The position numbers and the translations under genes were made by a program. The notes beneath the pieces are model-generated. The model searched no databases. It was not told the DNA's origin and saw only the letters and a list, made by a program, of their open reading frames with translations. A stretch of DNA of 64,000 nt from the NCBI GenBank assembly GCA_028023455.1, contig JAQFVV010013085.1:62001-126000 (forward strand), in the 5' to 3' direction. This document shows, piece by piece, positions 33,183 to 45,530 of this stretch. Position 1 is the first letter of the stretch. Every line of letters begins with the position of its first letter. Source of the stretch: Epiperipatus broadwayi. Its lineage: Eukaryota > Onychophora > Udeonychophora > Euonychophora > Peripatidae.

Positions 33183-33597
33183 AATGTTGATTTTTGAATA
33201 TGAGGAAACTTTCAATCCAAGCCACATGATAAAGATTTTGAAAAGATAACAGCAGCCATCTTATTTTTGTACCTAAATGCAATTATATAGGCTGATCATA
33301 AGTATCTTGGATTGAGAGAATGAATATTTATATTATTCAATTTACTCTCATTTTCTTTATTATGCATATAAACACTCATGAAATTTTTACATTTACAGCA
33401 TATTAATATTAAAAGATATTAGAATTAATGTAATCAACTAAGATATTTACTGGTACAGTTTAAAAAATCCAAGATACTTATGATTGGCCTATATAATTGT
33501 ATTTAGGTACCAAGATAAGATGACCACTCTTATCTTTTCAAAGTCTCTATCATGCAGTTTGGATTTAGAGTTTCCTCATATTCAACAAAACAATGTT
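33183..33597. mobile_element. Foldback element, about 130-bp arms
   Basis: Left arm (TTGAATATGAGGAAACTTTC ... AAGTATCTTGGATT, 33183-33316) and right arm (33468-33597) are reverse complements with few changes; the spacer is about 150 bp. No protein. Confidence 0.8.
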
Positions 33598-33924
33598 AAT
33601 TAATATGATGGTATGACATGTGCGTAGAAGTTGATTACTATCTTTTTAGAATTACAATTTGAAATAATACTTGTAAATAATTTTGGTATCTGGTTAGTTG
33701 TTACATTACCAATAATTTCTTTAAAGGCCATTAAACCACACTAGATTTTTAATCCAAACAAGAATAAAAGTAAATATATAATTAAGTAAATTAATGCAAA
33801 TAATAGACAATTTAAAGATCTTTCAATATTTGATTCAACATTGTTACTTATTTACACTGTGTTCAATTAATTATTTATATATTTAATTTTTGAGATAATA
33901 ATTCATGTCATTAGTAAAACAAGT

Positions 33925-34376
33925 AATTGAAATATTCTCTAACCCTGGGATAAATGATTTTTGCGAGAAAAGATCAGACTGTCTTATCTTATTACCTCAT
34001 TTTATTATATAAAGAGTTGTCTGAAATATTTAAGCTTATTAAGCTAACAAGAATAAATATTGAATTAATCATACAATTTATTTTAAGAATAATTTAAATT
34101 CACTGATATTATTAATTGATATGTCTGAAAGTTTTGTCAATTTAAATATTGACAATATCAACTCAAGTAATGAAAATATGTAATATAATATAATTTCAGT
34201 GATTAATAATGATTTGATGCATACTTGAGTTAATACTCATTCTTTCTAGTTTAATTGTTTCAGATAGCTCTCTATATAATAAAATGAGGTAACAAAAGAA
34301 GATGAACCAATGATTTTCTTGTAAAAATTATTGTCTTATGCCAAAGCTAGAGAATATTTCAATTATCTATTGTATC
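33925..34376. mobile_element. Foldback element, about 110-bp arms
   Basis: Arms share GAAATATTCTCTA, TTACCTCATTTTATTATATA and CTGAAA. The right arm recurs as a direct copy at 35.28-35.48 kb, so one arm-family member lies on each side of the next foldback (34.67-35.22 kb). Confidence 0.7.
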
Positions 34377-34667
34377 AGTGACATGTGTAATGATCTCAAA
34401 GTATTACATATTATTAAGCACTGAAAATGTATTGTTTGAATCATGTTGATAATGTTTAAATTGAGAAAATTCTAAGCCATTTTGATTGATAATATCAATC
34501 AATTTAAAAGATTAAAAATAGGTAAAACTTTCTCCATACAGTAGTGCCACTACTGTATAGAGAGAGTTTTGCCTATCATTAACAACAGTTATGAGCAAGC
34601 ATGGGAAATAGTGATCATGTGATGTTTAAAGGTTCAATTTAAAAGATCATTAAAATAATTCCATATA

Positions 34668-35215
34668 TATATATTAAAATTTCTTTAACATCTTCTCTTG
34701 TACACTTTAATGTAATCATTTTTTTTATTATTCTTCCTTTATTTTGCTTACAGTTTCAACTGTCCTGCAGTCTTCATCATAACCATTATTTTATATACAT
34801 ATTAATATACATATTTTGTATTACCACTCACAATCATATTTAAATTTAACTCTATAGCTTTGTTTCTCTTACTTCTTATTTATATTTTCTTATTATTTTT
34901 AAATTATTTTTACTTTCATTTTATTCCTATTTTTTATTAATCTTATTTATCATTCCACATTTATTCTTTAATATATCACAACAACCTTTCCATTTTAATT
35001 TTTATGTAGAGATAAAGTTTAATATAATTATGAATGATAATATAAAATATGTATATTAATATGTATATAAAATAATGGTTATATGATTATATGTTATAGC
35101 TCTGATGAAGACTGCAGGACAGTCGCAACTACAAGCAAAATAAAGAAGAAATTATATAAAAAAGATTGCATTAAAGTGTATAAGAGATGTTAAAGAAATT
35201 TTAATATATATGAAT
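34668..35215. mobile_element. Foldback element, about 150-bp arms, with hammerhead-like strings
   Basis: Arms 34668-34820 and 35038-35215 are reverse complements (TTTAACATCTTCTCTTGTACAC, then CAGTCTTCATCA, then TATACATATTAATATACATA). Each arm holds a string like CTGATGA-A-GACTG-CAGGA-CAGTC-GAAAC: the right arm has CTGATGA but GCAA, the left has ATGATGA and GAAA, so neither core is complete. Stem II (5 bp) is kept in both. A direct copy of flanking DNA (34.25-34.45 and 35.28-35.48 kb) surrounds the element. Confidence 0.7.
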
Positions 35216-35279
35216 ATATGAAGAGAAATGGGAAAAAAGTAAAGAAGATATAAGAATCATTAAAATAAATAGTATAATT

Positions 35280-35480
35280 GATTTAATATTCATTCCTACT
35301 AGTCGAAGTTTTTAGAGGACTCTTTATACATGAAAATGAGGTAGCAAAAGAAAGTGATTTTTTCTTGTAAAAATTATTGTCTTATGTTGAAACTAGAGAA
35401 TATTTCACTTACCTATTGTATTAATAGCAAGAGGGTTAATATAGAAGTGTTACACATTATTAAGCATTGGAAGTGATTAT
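35280..35480 (+). repeat. Direct copy of the 34.25-34.45 kb segment
   Basis: Shares AAAATGAGGTA.CAAAAGAA, TTCTTGTAAAAATTATTGTC and CTAGAGAATATTTCA with the right arm of the 33.9-kb foldback. Confidence 0.65.
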
Positions 35481-36555
35481 TTATATGTTCATTCAAAAGC
35501 AATATTATTTAAAAATGAAGTTAAGTGCTTTGTTTTTTCTATTAACATAAAACCAATATAATAAAAGTTTTAGTTAAATTACTACTATATTTATATTCAA
35601 ACTTAATATCAAATTAGACATAACTTTATTTAATGGGCTCATTATTGTGACTGAAACATCTAACCGGTAACGAGATTAGTTGATTTTTTTAAAATTAAAT
35701 ATTGCCATGTGTATTGCTATGTATTTGTGTGGTGTTTAAATAGTTATATATATATGTAATTATATAAATTAACAGAAACATATAAAAATAAACTTGAATA
35801 AACATAAGCTCCATTTTCGGTCTTAATTTCATGCGAAAAACTAACCAAATGCTTTGCAAAATGTAAATCCTTCCTCATTAATTACCTAAAATGCTTCGAA
35901 TCATACAAGTAATTAGAGTAAACTTTCCTCTCATATTAAATATTCTGACTTGAAATTAAAGCTTCAATAATTAATGCAATATCTTTGACAAATAATTCAT
36001 TTTTATTAAATACATTTTGATTATTAAATCAAATATTTAAATATGTAATTAAATAAGTAACACACAATATATATATATATAAACAAACTTGGATAAATGC
36101 AAATTTCCATCACAGTATGTAAAGCACTCATCTTCAATCATCATACCATGTAAAAAGTAGCAAATTGTTCTTCTGGATGAATACATTCCGTCAAATCATC
36201 ATCATTTACTTAAAATGCTTCCATTCATACACATACTTATAGCTGGTGAGGGAGAACTTTTTGAAATGTGTAAATCTTGTTGAGCAATTGATCAGTTTTT
36301 TTAACGTGGTATAATGCCTCGATGCTTTGTGATTGGAGCTTGTATCTTTTCAAGTTTGTTGATATATATTTCTACTACCTTTAATTTACTTTATTATATA
36401 TTTATATTTGATTTATTAATAAAATTTAAATAATGTGAGTTTCATATGATATTGTCTTATTTAATGTCTAATTATAGTGAAATAGAAAACCATTGCTTTA
36501 ATTATTAAAGCTTTAACATCCCATTGATATAAGACAAATAGTTTCTATACTTATG
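35481..36555. other. No gene seen
   Basis: AT-rich DNA with TA microsatellites; nothing recognised. Confidence 0.4.
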
Positions 36556-36760
36556 TGATTATAAATTTATTTAAACGCACATTGATTACGTAATATTTAC
36601 TAAGGTTGTATGTAATCTCAAGAATGTGCGTGTAAAAATGCGATCGTAGGGACCTCTACATAACATAAGCTTGTGGTTAAGACCTGTAGAGGTCCCTACG
36701 ATCGCAATTTTACGCGCACATTCTTGAGGTTACAGCCTTAGTAAATATACTTATGTGAAT
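36556..36760. mobile_element. Foldback element, family of 6.79 and 62.75 kb
   Basis: Arms of about 95 bp contain TTTACTAAGG, CAAGAATGTGCGTG, GCGATCGTAGGGACCTCTAC and AAGCTTGTGGTTAAGACC. The GATCG variant here is GATAG/CTATC elsewhere. No protein. Confidence 0.8.
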
Positions 36761-37129
36761 AATTAACAATGTTCTAGGCAGCCGGCAAGGCAAAATTTTC
36801 CAAAATATATACATCCTACAGAGCAACTAGTTTGTTTTTCATATATGCTATAGTAAACAAAAAACAAATATTTCATGCTACATAACGATTAATTACATTT
36901 CTGTGAGCCTTAATTTTTTTAATTACTTATTTAAATATCGTTTATTATTCAAGATTTATTTCAAGATTGCAATATTCTAAATAAATTCAACATAGAAGTA
37001 ATAACGATTAGTGAGATGTAAGATACATGTTGTGCAAAACTAGAGAGACAAAATTTATTAAGGAAAACAGTATTCAAAGTTGATATTCCTAATCGTTAGA
37101 AACATTACAGTAAAATTAAATTAGAACTT

Positions 37130-38520
37130 GCAAATCGTTTTAATATTATTAATAGATTTCGAAGATGATTCAGATTTGAATAAAATCAATAAAAATACAA
37201 CTGATAGATTCTTAAGAACTACAAGAAATATAGCTGGCATAAAAAACTCAGTAATTTACCAATAGGCAATGTATTAAAAAAGGAGAAGAAAATTTATAAA
37301 ATTGGTGTAAAATGATACAAAAAGGGCTAATAACAATATAAGAAAATATTGTCAATTAGCAAGGAAAGCTACTGAAGAGAATAAGAGTCTTAAAAGTGTA
37401 AAACACTATCTTAGAATTGGTATAAAACTTATTTCTGCAATAGAAAAAAAAACATGGAACCATTACAAAAAGGAGAAATGACATCTTGAAGTATGTGGAA
37501 TCTATAAAGAATTATATAATAATAAAGAACATAAAAACAAAATATCTCCTACAATTGCTACATATTCTGTATTGACTAGTATTTTAAATGAAGAAGTGAG
37601 ACATGCAGTTAAATCAACTAAGAAGCTAAAGCTCCACGTAATGATAGAATTGTAATCGATATTTAAACAAGCTGTTAAATAAATAGAAATATTGTTGGAA
37701 TGATTGGAAAGGTGATAAAGAAGGTATTATAAATTATAAATGTATTATTCATGTATCGGATATATATAAAGTTTTTACCAAGATAATTAAAACTCATCTA
37801 CAAGTTTATAGCAAACTTTGGATTTTATTCAATCAAAAGAACAACTTGGACTTAAAAGTGGTTTTTATAAAGTGGATCATACGCAAGTATTGACAGAAGT
37901 TGTAGACATGACTAATGAATATGAGTTGTCATCATGCTCTGGATTTGTAGATTATGAAAAGGCATTTGATTCTACAATAACTTTTAGGTGGGATAAAGCA
38001 TTAGATTATCAAGATATAGAGACTTAGCATAGTTTCACATTCGGAAGAATATTTATATAAATGCAACATAGAGATTAGATAATAATATACTAAGAAGATT
38101 AACATTAATAAGAATGTATGACAGGATGATTCCATATCTTCAAAACCTTTTACAGCATTTTTATAGAAGTGTTTTGTATATTAAAATGGAAAACTAAAAA
38201 AGTAATTATTGGAGATTACTTAAGTTATCCCGATTTTGCAGATAATGTGATTGTTTTTGCAAATAAATTCAAGAAATGTTGCAATAGTTATCATATGAAA
38301 GTAGGCCTAAAGATAAATGTTAAAAAGACTAAACTAATGTTCTATGGATTTTCCCAAAAGAAAAAAATAAGGATGGATAATGAAGAATTAGAAGAAATTA
38401 ACAACTACAAACATTAGGTCACATATTATTAATACTGATGGAAACATAATGAATGAAATTAATTGTAAAGTAAAACTTGAGATTGATAAAAATAACAATA
38501 TTAAAAGAAAATAAGCTTAG
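37130..38520 (+). pseudogene. RTE-like LINE, long decayed copy
   Basis: The order of conserved pieces follows an RTE-type ORF: NKSLKSVKHYLRIG (pre-RT linker), ELYNNKEHKNK, then ILNEEVRHAVKSTK and KAPRNDRI, EQLGLKSGFYKVDH (counterpart of EQAGFR.G..T.DH), SGFVDYEKAFDST (motif A, catalytic D), then FADNVIVFAN at the YADD position (catalytic pair changed to DN), KVGLKINVKKTKLMF, and DNEELEEINNYKH. Stops and frameshifts are frequent and the endonuclease domain is absent. The C-terminal region continues after an inserted palindromic repeat at 39.14 kb. Confidence 0.8.
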
Positions 38521-38589
38521 GTGTTTGTTTGAAGATTTGTGATGATGACATTTAGTATTAATTATTTATTGGACTATTTCCATAATCTA

Positions 38590-39012
38590 ATATTAAGAAC
38601 TGAATGTCTTCAGAAAAAAAAAAACTTTATTTAAATTTTCTAAATACATTCAACTGTGGTAATAATATACAGGTTTAGTATTCAACACAATATTTTGAAT
38701 GATATTCTTCTCTTCACTTCTTCAGGTGTTGCTGTCCTAACCAGTGCCATTACTGATATGGGGTTTTCAGGATCTTTAGATTTTTGAATATTGAATTTTA
38801 ACTTAATACTCTATCTATCTGAGCTATACTTCCAAAAGGGCTCAGTTGGTTAGAGACTTCAAACTTCAATATTCAAGAATCTAAAAGTCCTGGTTCGAAC
38901 CCCATATCAGTAATGTCACTGATTAGGACAGCAATAGCATACCCCTTAAAACGTTATACTAAATTGTGTCTATTACTAACAGTTGAACGTATTAGAAAAT
39001 TTAAATAGTTTA
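38590..39012. mobile_element. Palindromic tRNA-like element inside the LINE
   Basis: The outer arms (TTTTCTAAATACATTCAACTG near 38638 and CAGTTGAACGTATTAGAAAA near 38980) and inner arms (CCATTACTGATATGGGG / CCCCATATCAGTAATG) are inverted. The right half carries a tRNA-like head: GGGCTCAGTTGGTTAGAGAC (A-box) and CTGGTTCGAACCCC (B-box). A second copy in the other orientation lies at 44.03-44.34 kb. It looks like two SINEs fused head to head that move as one unit. Confidence 0.75.
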
Positions 39013-39129
39013 AAATTTTTCTAAAAACTTTTAGTTCTTACTATTAGATGATAGAAATGTTCCAACAAATAATTAACATAAGGTTATGTGCTTGAAATGA
39101 AAGATTTTAATAAATGTGATTTACCAGTT

Positions 39130-39545
39130 CTTTCTAATAGATCAACAGTGTGGATACTTAACAGAGATTTCAGAATACTCACTAAAGTGTAGGAGAAATG
39201 TGCATTAGGAGCAAAAAAGGATCAAAAGCAAAATACATGGGCAAGAGAACAACCAAGCATTATTGACATCATTGAAAGAATTAAGAGACCATATTGAAAC
39301 TAAGTTGGAAATATTGATAGAAAAGATGATAATAGATGGATAGTTGAAATCTTTAATCAGATCCCATAACATTATAAAAAATATAGAAAGAGATCACATA
39401 TGAGATGATGGATAAAATAAGGAAGTTTTGGCTATGATGTATAGAAAAAAGATTAAAGATCACAGAAACTGGATTAAATTGGAAGGGACCTTCATCTTGA
39501 GTGTACAGATAATAATTGAAAGTGATAATGATGATTAAAGATTTA
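39130..39545 (+). pseudogene. C-terminal part of the interrupted RTE-like LINE
   Basis: Pieces LPVLSNRSTVWIL, then DIIERIKR, DRKDDNRWIVEIFNQIP and KKYRKRSHMR match in order the C-terminus seen intact at 9.6 kb. With 37.13-38.52 kb it makes a single element cut by the palindromic insertion. It ends near GATAATGATGATTAA. Confidence 0.7.
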
Positions 39546-40335
39546 ATTACTGTATTTTATATGATTCTGCCATTTTTAATGTTTAGTCATATTTAAATAA
39601 ATTGACTTTAAAAAATACCATTGCAATAATTATTGATGTTTTAATATCAAGTTGTTGATTTACTGTTATTAATATAGGAAAAAAACAATTGCTACATTTG
39701 TATGGATGATTAACATCTATCAAAGTATCTCACACAAAGATTTTTCAAAATATATTCATCATTATGAATAACAGGTCAATTTTTTCATTGTATGATAAAT
39801 AAATAATATATATCATGCACTATAATTGGACTTAGATCTATTCAAGTTCATTTATATATATTTCTATGTGTGTTAATTTATTGGATTAAATAATTAAGTG
39901 TTGGATTTATTAAACAAGATTTAATTAATAAAATGAGTTTTATAAAATCACCTTGCATTCATTCCCAGGGAGATTAGTCAGTTTTTTACATGGTATGGTA
40001 ATAATTACAAGCAATGAGTGTTTCAGAAACTGTGATTAGAGTTTTCATTTATATGATTTATTTACAAGCACATATATCTTTTTTAGATATACTTAAAATA
40101 TTCATTCCACTACATGTTCTTGAAATATATAAACAAAGATATTTGAAAAAGACAAATGACCTCCAAATTGCATTTCTTGATGGACCACTATACTTCAGTT
40201 ATCCCAGACACAATCTCTTGCACATGTTTTCATCATTTGTTTGATATATGTTTTAAGAATGTGTTGTGGAATGGAATTTATAAGTATGTGTAAAAGTATA
40301 ATATTAATATCACCTATATTCTGTAAAAGTGTGCA
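39546..40335. other. No gene seen
   Basis: AT-rich DNA. A string near 40.14-40.17 kb (tttgaaaaagacaaatgacctcc) resembles repeat family Y and may be an old fragment of it. Confidence 0.4.
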
Positions 40336-40665
40336 TGCATATATATGATAAACAAAACAAGTTATAAATTTCGTAATTTATTCTTAACTTGCATTTTATG
40401 ATCACTAGATGGAGCTTTACCAATAGCTCCTAACAAGCTTTTGTTTACATAAACACTGAGAGAGATAGAATTCAATATCTCTTTCATTGTCTCCAACCTT
40501 TAGACCATGGTTTTGAGCTAGTTGGCTCACCCCAGTAAAGAGTAGGAAGACTAGAAACTAGATCTAGAAAGAGATATTGAATTTTATCTCTCTTAGCGAT
40601 TATATAAACAAAATCTTGTTAGGAGCTATTGGTAAAACTCCATCTAGTGATCATATATATATATG
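40336..40665. mobile_element. Foldback hammerhead-like element, partly deleted
   Basis: Copy of the 3.88-4.32 kb element. The left arm is complete (GATAAACAAAACAAGTTATA ... AGTAGGAAGACTAGAAAC); the right arm lacks its ribozyme segment. Minus-strand hammerhead remnants: CTGGGGT (A6 lost), GAGC/GCTC, CAAAAC instead of GAAAC, and CCATGG followed by TC with stem I TAAAGG. Not active, but stem III and the GUC triplet are kept. Confidence 0.75.
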
Positions 40666-41420
40666 GAAAAAAGTGACATTATTATATGTTTTAGTTTAAT
40701 CCTCCAATATTGTGATGGGTCTGTTGTTTTGTTAGGTGATCTTTTTGTAATTTTTTCAATATTTCTATGTCAGAATTGAATAAATTGGACTTGATTTGGT
40801 AAAAATTAATGTTGACAAACAAAAAATATTAAAAAAAATTATATTTAAACTTTGAAAATATTGAAAAAAAAAAGAGTTGTAATAAGAATAAAAACTATTT
40901 TGTTATTAAATGGTCACCAGTAAAAATATTGAAAAACATTCAACAGTCACCAGTAAGTAAACAATTTTAGAAAATGAGCAAATTCTTTTTTATTTGAAAT
41001 TTATTTTTAAAATGCAAATGAATAAATATAAATTTCTGATTAAATTCTTTATTAAAATATTAAAATTGCTTTATAATTTTTAGAATATTTCCAAAGATCC
41101 TAACACAATCTTGTAAATTACCTTAGTGAACATGCTTAGATTAACTATTGGTTTTAAAAATAAAATGAATGCATATAAAATAAAAGTGTAATCATGTAAA
41201 CATTTGATTTTTTAATAATTGTTATACAATTATGGTGTAAGAATAATCATGAATCTTAATAACTTCACAAAAAATTATGTTTTTAATTATTCCAGAAATT
41301 TTCTCAAAGTAAACTGAATTCAAAGGACTAAATCTATTACAGATGTGACTTTGATCTTATCACTAATTTAATTATAATGACTTTTTTTATATTTTTTAAC
41401 ATTAAAAAATGAATATTTGT
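40666..41420. other. No gene seen
   Basis: AT-rich DNA; nothing recognised. Confidence 0.4.
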
Positions 41421-41503
41421 CAAGCATTGGTGGCCAAGTTGTTAGCACAGCTGCCTTACAAGCTGTTGCCCTGGGGTTCGCTTCATGACCTTTGCTTTGA
41501 CAC
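41421..41503 (+). mobile_element. tRNA-derived SINE, family S
   Basis: CAAGCATTGGTGGCCAAGTT starts the head; TTGTTAGCACAGCTGCC is the A-box side and GGGGTTCGCTTCATGACC the B-box side; it ends TTTGACACGTT plus an A-run. Confidence 0.7.
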
Positions 41504-41649
41504 GTTAAAAAAAAGAATATTTGAAACTACACAATTTTGTTGTTTTAAAGAGGGGTATAACAATATATCTCAATAGATGGTTATACAAACACAAAAGAAT
41601 AGGACAATAATAAATTCTATGAGGAGGGGCCATCTTTGTGTTGATGATA

Positions 41650-41790
41650 TAAAAAGATCTTTAACTATGGTTTAAAGTTTATATCTAGACTAGAGATAAT
41701 CTTCAGTTTTATCAAAAGTGATTGGTATCAACGTTGTGAAAGTAGAAAACTGATATTTATAAATCAAAATGTAGCCTATATAGGTACATA
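41650..41790 (+). repeat. Dispersed repeat family X, copy 3
   Basis: Contains TTTAAAGTTTATATCTAGACT and GGTATCAACGTTGTGAAAG ... TTTATAAATCAAAATGT, matching 62.40-62.55 kb. Confidence 0.5.
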
Positions 41791-42955
41791 TATTTTTTGC
41801 AATTAATAAGTGAGAAAAGTTCAAAATCTGGATTGTAATTTATATATTTTAGTAAATAATCCCATATTGTTCATAACTACACATTTTAAATAGATTTCAA
41901 AGTCATATTGTTTTCCTTTGCAAAAAAATAAATAAATCCCTGATTCACTGTAATATTGAATAATTTTTAAACAAGGCACGGGATAATTGTAGAACTATTT
42001 TAAGATGTTATATCAATTAACATTTAAATTATACAATAATTTTAATTTATGCTTTAGGATTGCCACTGATTGTAGTAAAACGGCCTTTAGGTTTCGAAAC
42101 GTATAATATAAAAATTAAACGGTTTATTTAAACTTGTTCAGCAATTGGAATATTTCAATTGTCCTAAACTTTAAAATTTGTGTTATAAATAGCTGTAAGT
42201 AAACTTTTCTCGGAAGTTATAGACATACACACATATATTTCAGAAAATTGATTTCCAACTTAAGATATCCTGTTTATAACGGAAAGAATAATAACAAAAT
42301 TTATTGCAATTCAATACTTTATACAATAGAAATATTTTATACAAAATATTGGAAAAAAAAAATTTACAGAAATATATAATCCATCATTGCATAATTTACG
42401 ATGTATTTTTTTTTATTATAGAAATTTTATCTTCATGATTAATTATATCTCAGCGTCTTTCAAAAATATATTTTCCCATTGGTGTAAATATATATATATG
42501 TAGTATACAGTAGAAAACTTTAAGTAAATATTTTTATGATGAAATGGGTGTTATTTTTAAAGGTTGTGTTTGTTTTATAAATCTGCTATTCAAATATATA
42601 AATAATGAACGGAACAAAAATCGGAAAAAACTTATATCTATATGTAACATTAATTTCCAATTAATTGAAGAATTATATTTAACCAAGTATGTCAATTAAT
42701 TAACAAAACAATTGTTTCTTTCCCTTTTTTTTGTTTTAATTTCGAAAGCCATTGTTTTAAGGAATAGAACGGATGGATATCTCATTGCCAAATAAATTCA
42801 TTTCCTGATTTTTTTTTTTTACACATTATAGTTTATAAAAAATATTTTCTAACATTTTATACGTTTATAGACACTTATATAGTATATATTCTATTTTTTA
42901 AAAATGTTTTTATGTATAGTAAATATATGAATGATTTTTGCTCGGGTGTTCAAAA
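41791..42955. other. No gene seen
   Basis: AT-rich DNA. At 42060-42105 the string CACTGATTG ... CGGCC TTTA GG TTTCGAAACG recalls the degenerate end motif of Penelope-type elements, but no reverse transcriptase is present. Confidence 0.35.
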
Positions 42956-43085
42956 GAAATTTGAGGATCGGAAGTGACAGAGGGCGTCATGATTCACGAA
43001 CTTTGATCTCCAGTCTTCTATCACATGATTCACCAACTTTGATTTCCAGTCTTCTATCACTGCACCAAACTATGCAGGGTTCTTT
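42956..43085 (-). mobile_element. tRNA-like SINE with an internal duplication
   Basis: Minus strand GTTTGGTGCAGTGATAGAAG is an A-box-like head. The block TCACGAACTTTGAT.TCCAGTCTTCTATCAC is duplicated in tandem (about 42990-43020 and 43021-43060). The same family is at 62.64-62.72 kb (minus). Confidence 0.55.
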
Positions 43086-43379
43086 AATTTACAGTGAAGA
43101 TAAAGATTAATTGAATTTAGGCTTGGCCTCTAGAAGTACAAAATCTTCTTTACCAAAATTGAAGACCATATATTACAATTTTACTTTTTTTTTTTACAAT
43201 AACTGTATCGATATTCTTCTGACTAATTCAGATTAATTTGGCAATCTTTACTTTCTAGCTAAGAAAGTTTAGTTGGATACCCATTTCCAACCAATAATGA
43301 AATAGTTAGATACCTTTCTGCAAATTACAAGAAGACAAATGTCAGGCTTATTTAGAAATTCTTAAAAACCGCATTCAAA

Positions 43380-43445
43380 TTCCACCCAATTGAAACCCAA
43401 GTTTTGGGCATAAAAAGCAGATGTATTGACCACTACATCATGAGA
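43380..43445 (-). mobile_element. tRNA-like SINE fragment
   Basis: Minus strand ATGATGTAGTGGTCAATACA and ACTTGGGTTTCAATTGG have A-box and B-box character with tRNA spacing. Confidence 0.45.
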
Positions 43446-44029
43446 TTTTTAATACAAAATTAAAGGTCATGGGAATATGAAAATATACTTAGGGCAAAAT
43501 TATTACATATAAGTTTATTAAGAATAGTCCAAATATAACATGTGTCATTAATTCATCAATTAAGTATATTTATATATTTGTACAGGTCAATTCTAACCAT
43601 TGCATCATAATCTGACTTTTCAGGGATATTCTATCAGGATCAGCAATCAATACCATAAAGTTAATAATCAATCTTAATCATCATTGGTAGTTGTTTCCAA
43701 TGCATATATAAAGACAGCAAAGAAAAGAATGGGGCATTGCCAATCAATCCAGTAAAACAATTATCATTTAACATGGTAGTTCATATATTTCCTATCCTTA
43801 TGACACTTTTGATTTAGAATTTGTATTCAGCTACATGAACTTTACTATTAGAATTGTATTAAAAAATAATAAAATCTATTACATCACAAATTTTCTCAAA
43901 CCCTTGTCTATATGTGGACTTATTTGTAAAGAATATTAAAGCAATAGAGATCAAGTAAAGGATTATCTTTTTTTTAAAAAAATCAGTAAAAGAACTCATA
44001 TCTTATGTTTCACTTATCAAGAACATTTC
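43446..44029. other. No gene seen
   Basis: AT-rich DNA; nothing recognised. Confidence 0.4.
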
Positions 44030-44335
44030 AAGTGGTATGCTATTGCTATCCTAACCAGTGACATTACTGATATGGGGTACAAACCAAGATCTTTAGATTC
44101 TTGAATATTGAAGTTTGAAGTAATGCGCTGACCAATTGAGCTCTTTTGGAAGTATAGCTCAGCTAGATAGAGAGTTAAGTTAAAATTCAATATGGTTCGA
44201 ATCCATATCAGTAATGTCTCTGGTTAGGACAGCAACACCTGAAGAAGTGAAGAGAAGAATATCATTCAGAATATTGTGCTGAATACTAAACCTGTATGTT
44301 ATTACCAACAGTTGAATTTATTACTATCTGATTAT
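44030..44335. mobile_element. Palindromic tRNA-like element, copy 2
   Basis: Same element as 38.59-39.01 kb, reversed. CATTACTGATATGGGGTAC and GGTTCGAATCCATATCAGTAATG are the inner arms; ACACCTGAAGAAGTGAAGAG and TCAACACAAT-type sequence form the outer part; a reversed A-box (ctgaccaattgagctc) is inside. Confidence 0.75.
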
Positions 44336-44804
44336 TCATATAGTATACGAACATGGATGGGCTGCTCACCAACATGCATTAGCCAGTATGGTGAGTTTTT
44401 TGGCTTTTTACCTCTGAGTTTAAGATCAAGAAACACCATGGTCTTTCTTCTCAGTTGCCTGATAAGGCAGAATGAATGTTTGTGTAAATAAAATATTTTT
44501 CCAATAGATATATACAATTATGACAGACAAAAATAAGTTGTGGCCCTTATTCCCATGAGGCAGTAAAGTCATCAACCAAAGCAGCCATTGGTGGCCAAAG
44601 GCGAGGGTGCTAAGAATCCCCTGATTGCAGACTCAGGCTGCCATTGGATGATGATTAAGAAAGAGTTTTTAATAAATATGTTATACCAATTTTTTTTAAA
44701 AAAAAAGACCACGCAAACGAATAAACAAAAAGATTGAAAGTAAAATACATGGTTGAGAATATACAAATAAGAATTATTTACCATATTAATATAAATTATA
44801 TGAG

Positions 44805-45075
44805 ATTTGGACACAAATTTTCAAACTCCCTTCAGCTTCTGCTCTATATAGTACAACTGATACACATGACCCACACATATGTGAAAAAGTTAAATGATCT
44901 CCAATATACTTATTACAATCAGCACTCATCAGCTTCCAGACCATCATCCACAGGTATATACAATCACTGCTTGGTTTATATTAAGATACCAAATCTTCAA
45001 ATTTTAATGGACAAGCTTCAATATACTCCACTCTCCAACTCTTCAGCCATCTATACTATAAAAATCTGATGATGG
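44805..45075 (+). repeat. Dispersed repeat family Y, copy 2
   Basis: Shares CAACTGATACACATGACC, GTGAAAAAG.TAAATGATCTCC, TTAATGGACA and CTCTTCAGCCATCTATACTAT with the next copy 460 bp downstream. Confidence 0.7.
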
Positions 45076-45264
45076 TATGCCCAAATCCTTGCTGATGCGA
45101 ATATTATTGGCATGCCTATATTGACTTAAAGTCACTCTAACCCTCATGTATAGGACATTGTCCATTTAAATACACAAAAGAGGGATGGAAAAAATGCAGG
45201 CTGAAATCTGTAATATTTTTTTGAAATACAAGTGTAATTCATATATTTGAAAGTTTAAATGTAA

Positions 45265-45530
45265 TAATAAGGGGTTTGAACATATACTTTCAAGCTCTCT
45301 TCAGCTATTCACTCTATCTCATACAACTGATACACATGACCACATACACGTGAAAAAGATAAATGATCTCCAATATACATATTCCATGCTGAACCAGCAC
45401 CCATCATTAGTCCAGTGCTCTGTTTATGTTAAGATAGCAAATCTTCAAACTTTAATGGACAGGTTTCAATCTAATCCACACTTCAACTCTTCAGCCATCT
45501 ATACTATTGAAAATTTTATGATGGAACGGA
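45265..45530 (+). repeat. Dispersed repeat family Y, copy 3
   Basis: Direct copy of the preceding repeat. Both give similar short peptides (NDLQYTY ... NSSAIYTI) in one frame, which may only reflect recent duplication. Confidence 0.7.

Noticed and set aside
36556-36760. Hammerhead in the 36.6 and 62.8 kb foldbacks
   Set aside because: Neither CUGANGA nor a correctly placed GAAA occurs; the conserved hairpin is only the palindrome itself.
38727-38760. CCTGAAGAAGTGAAG read as a hammerhead core in the palindromic SINE
   Set aside because: No stem II hairpin or GAAA follows at a workable distance.
42060-42105. Penelope-type hammerhead end motif (GGCC TTTA GG, CGAAACG)
   Set aside because: CTGANGA is not at the right distance from stem II and there is no repeat copy here; too degenerate to call.
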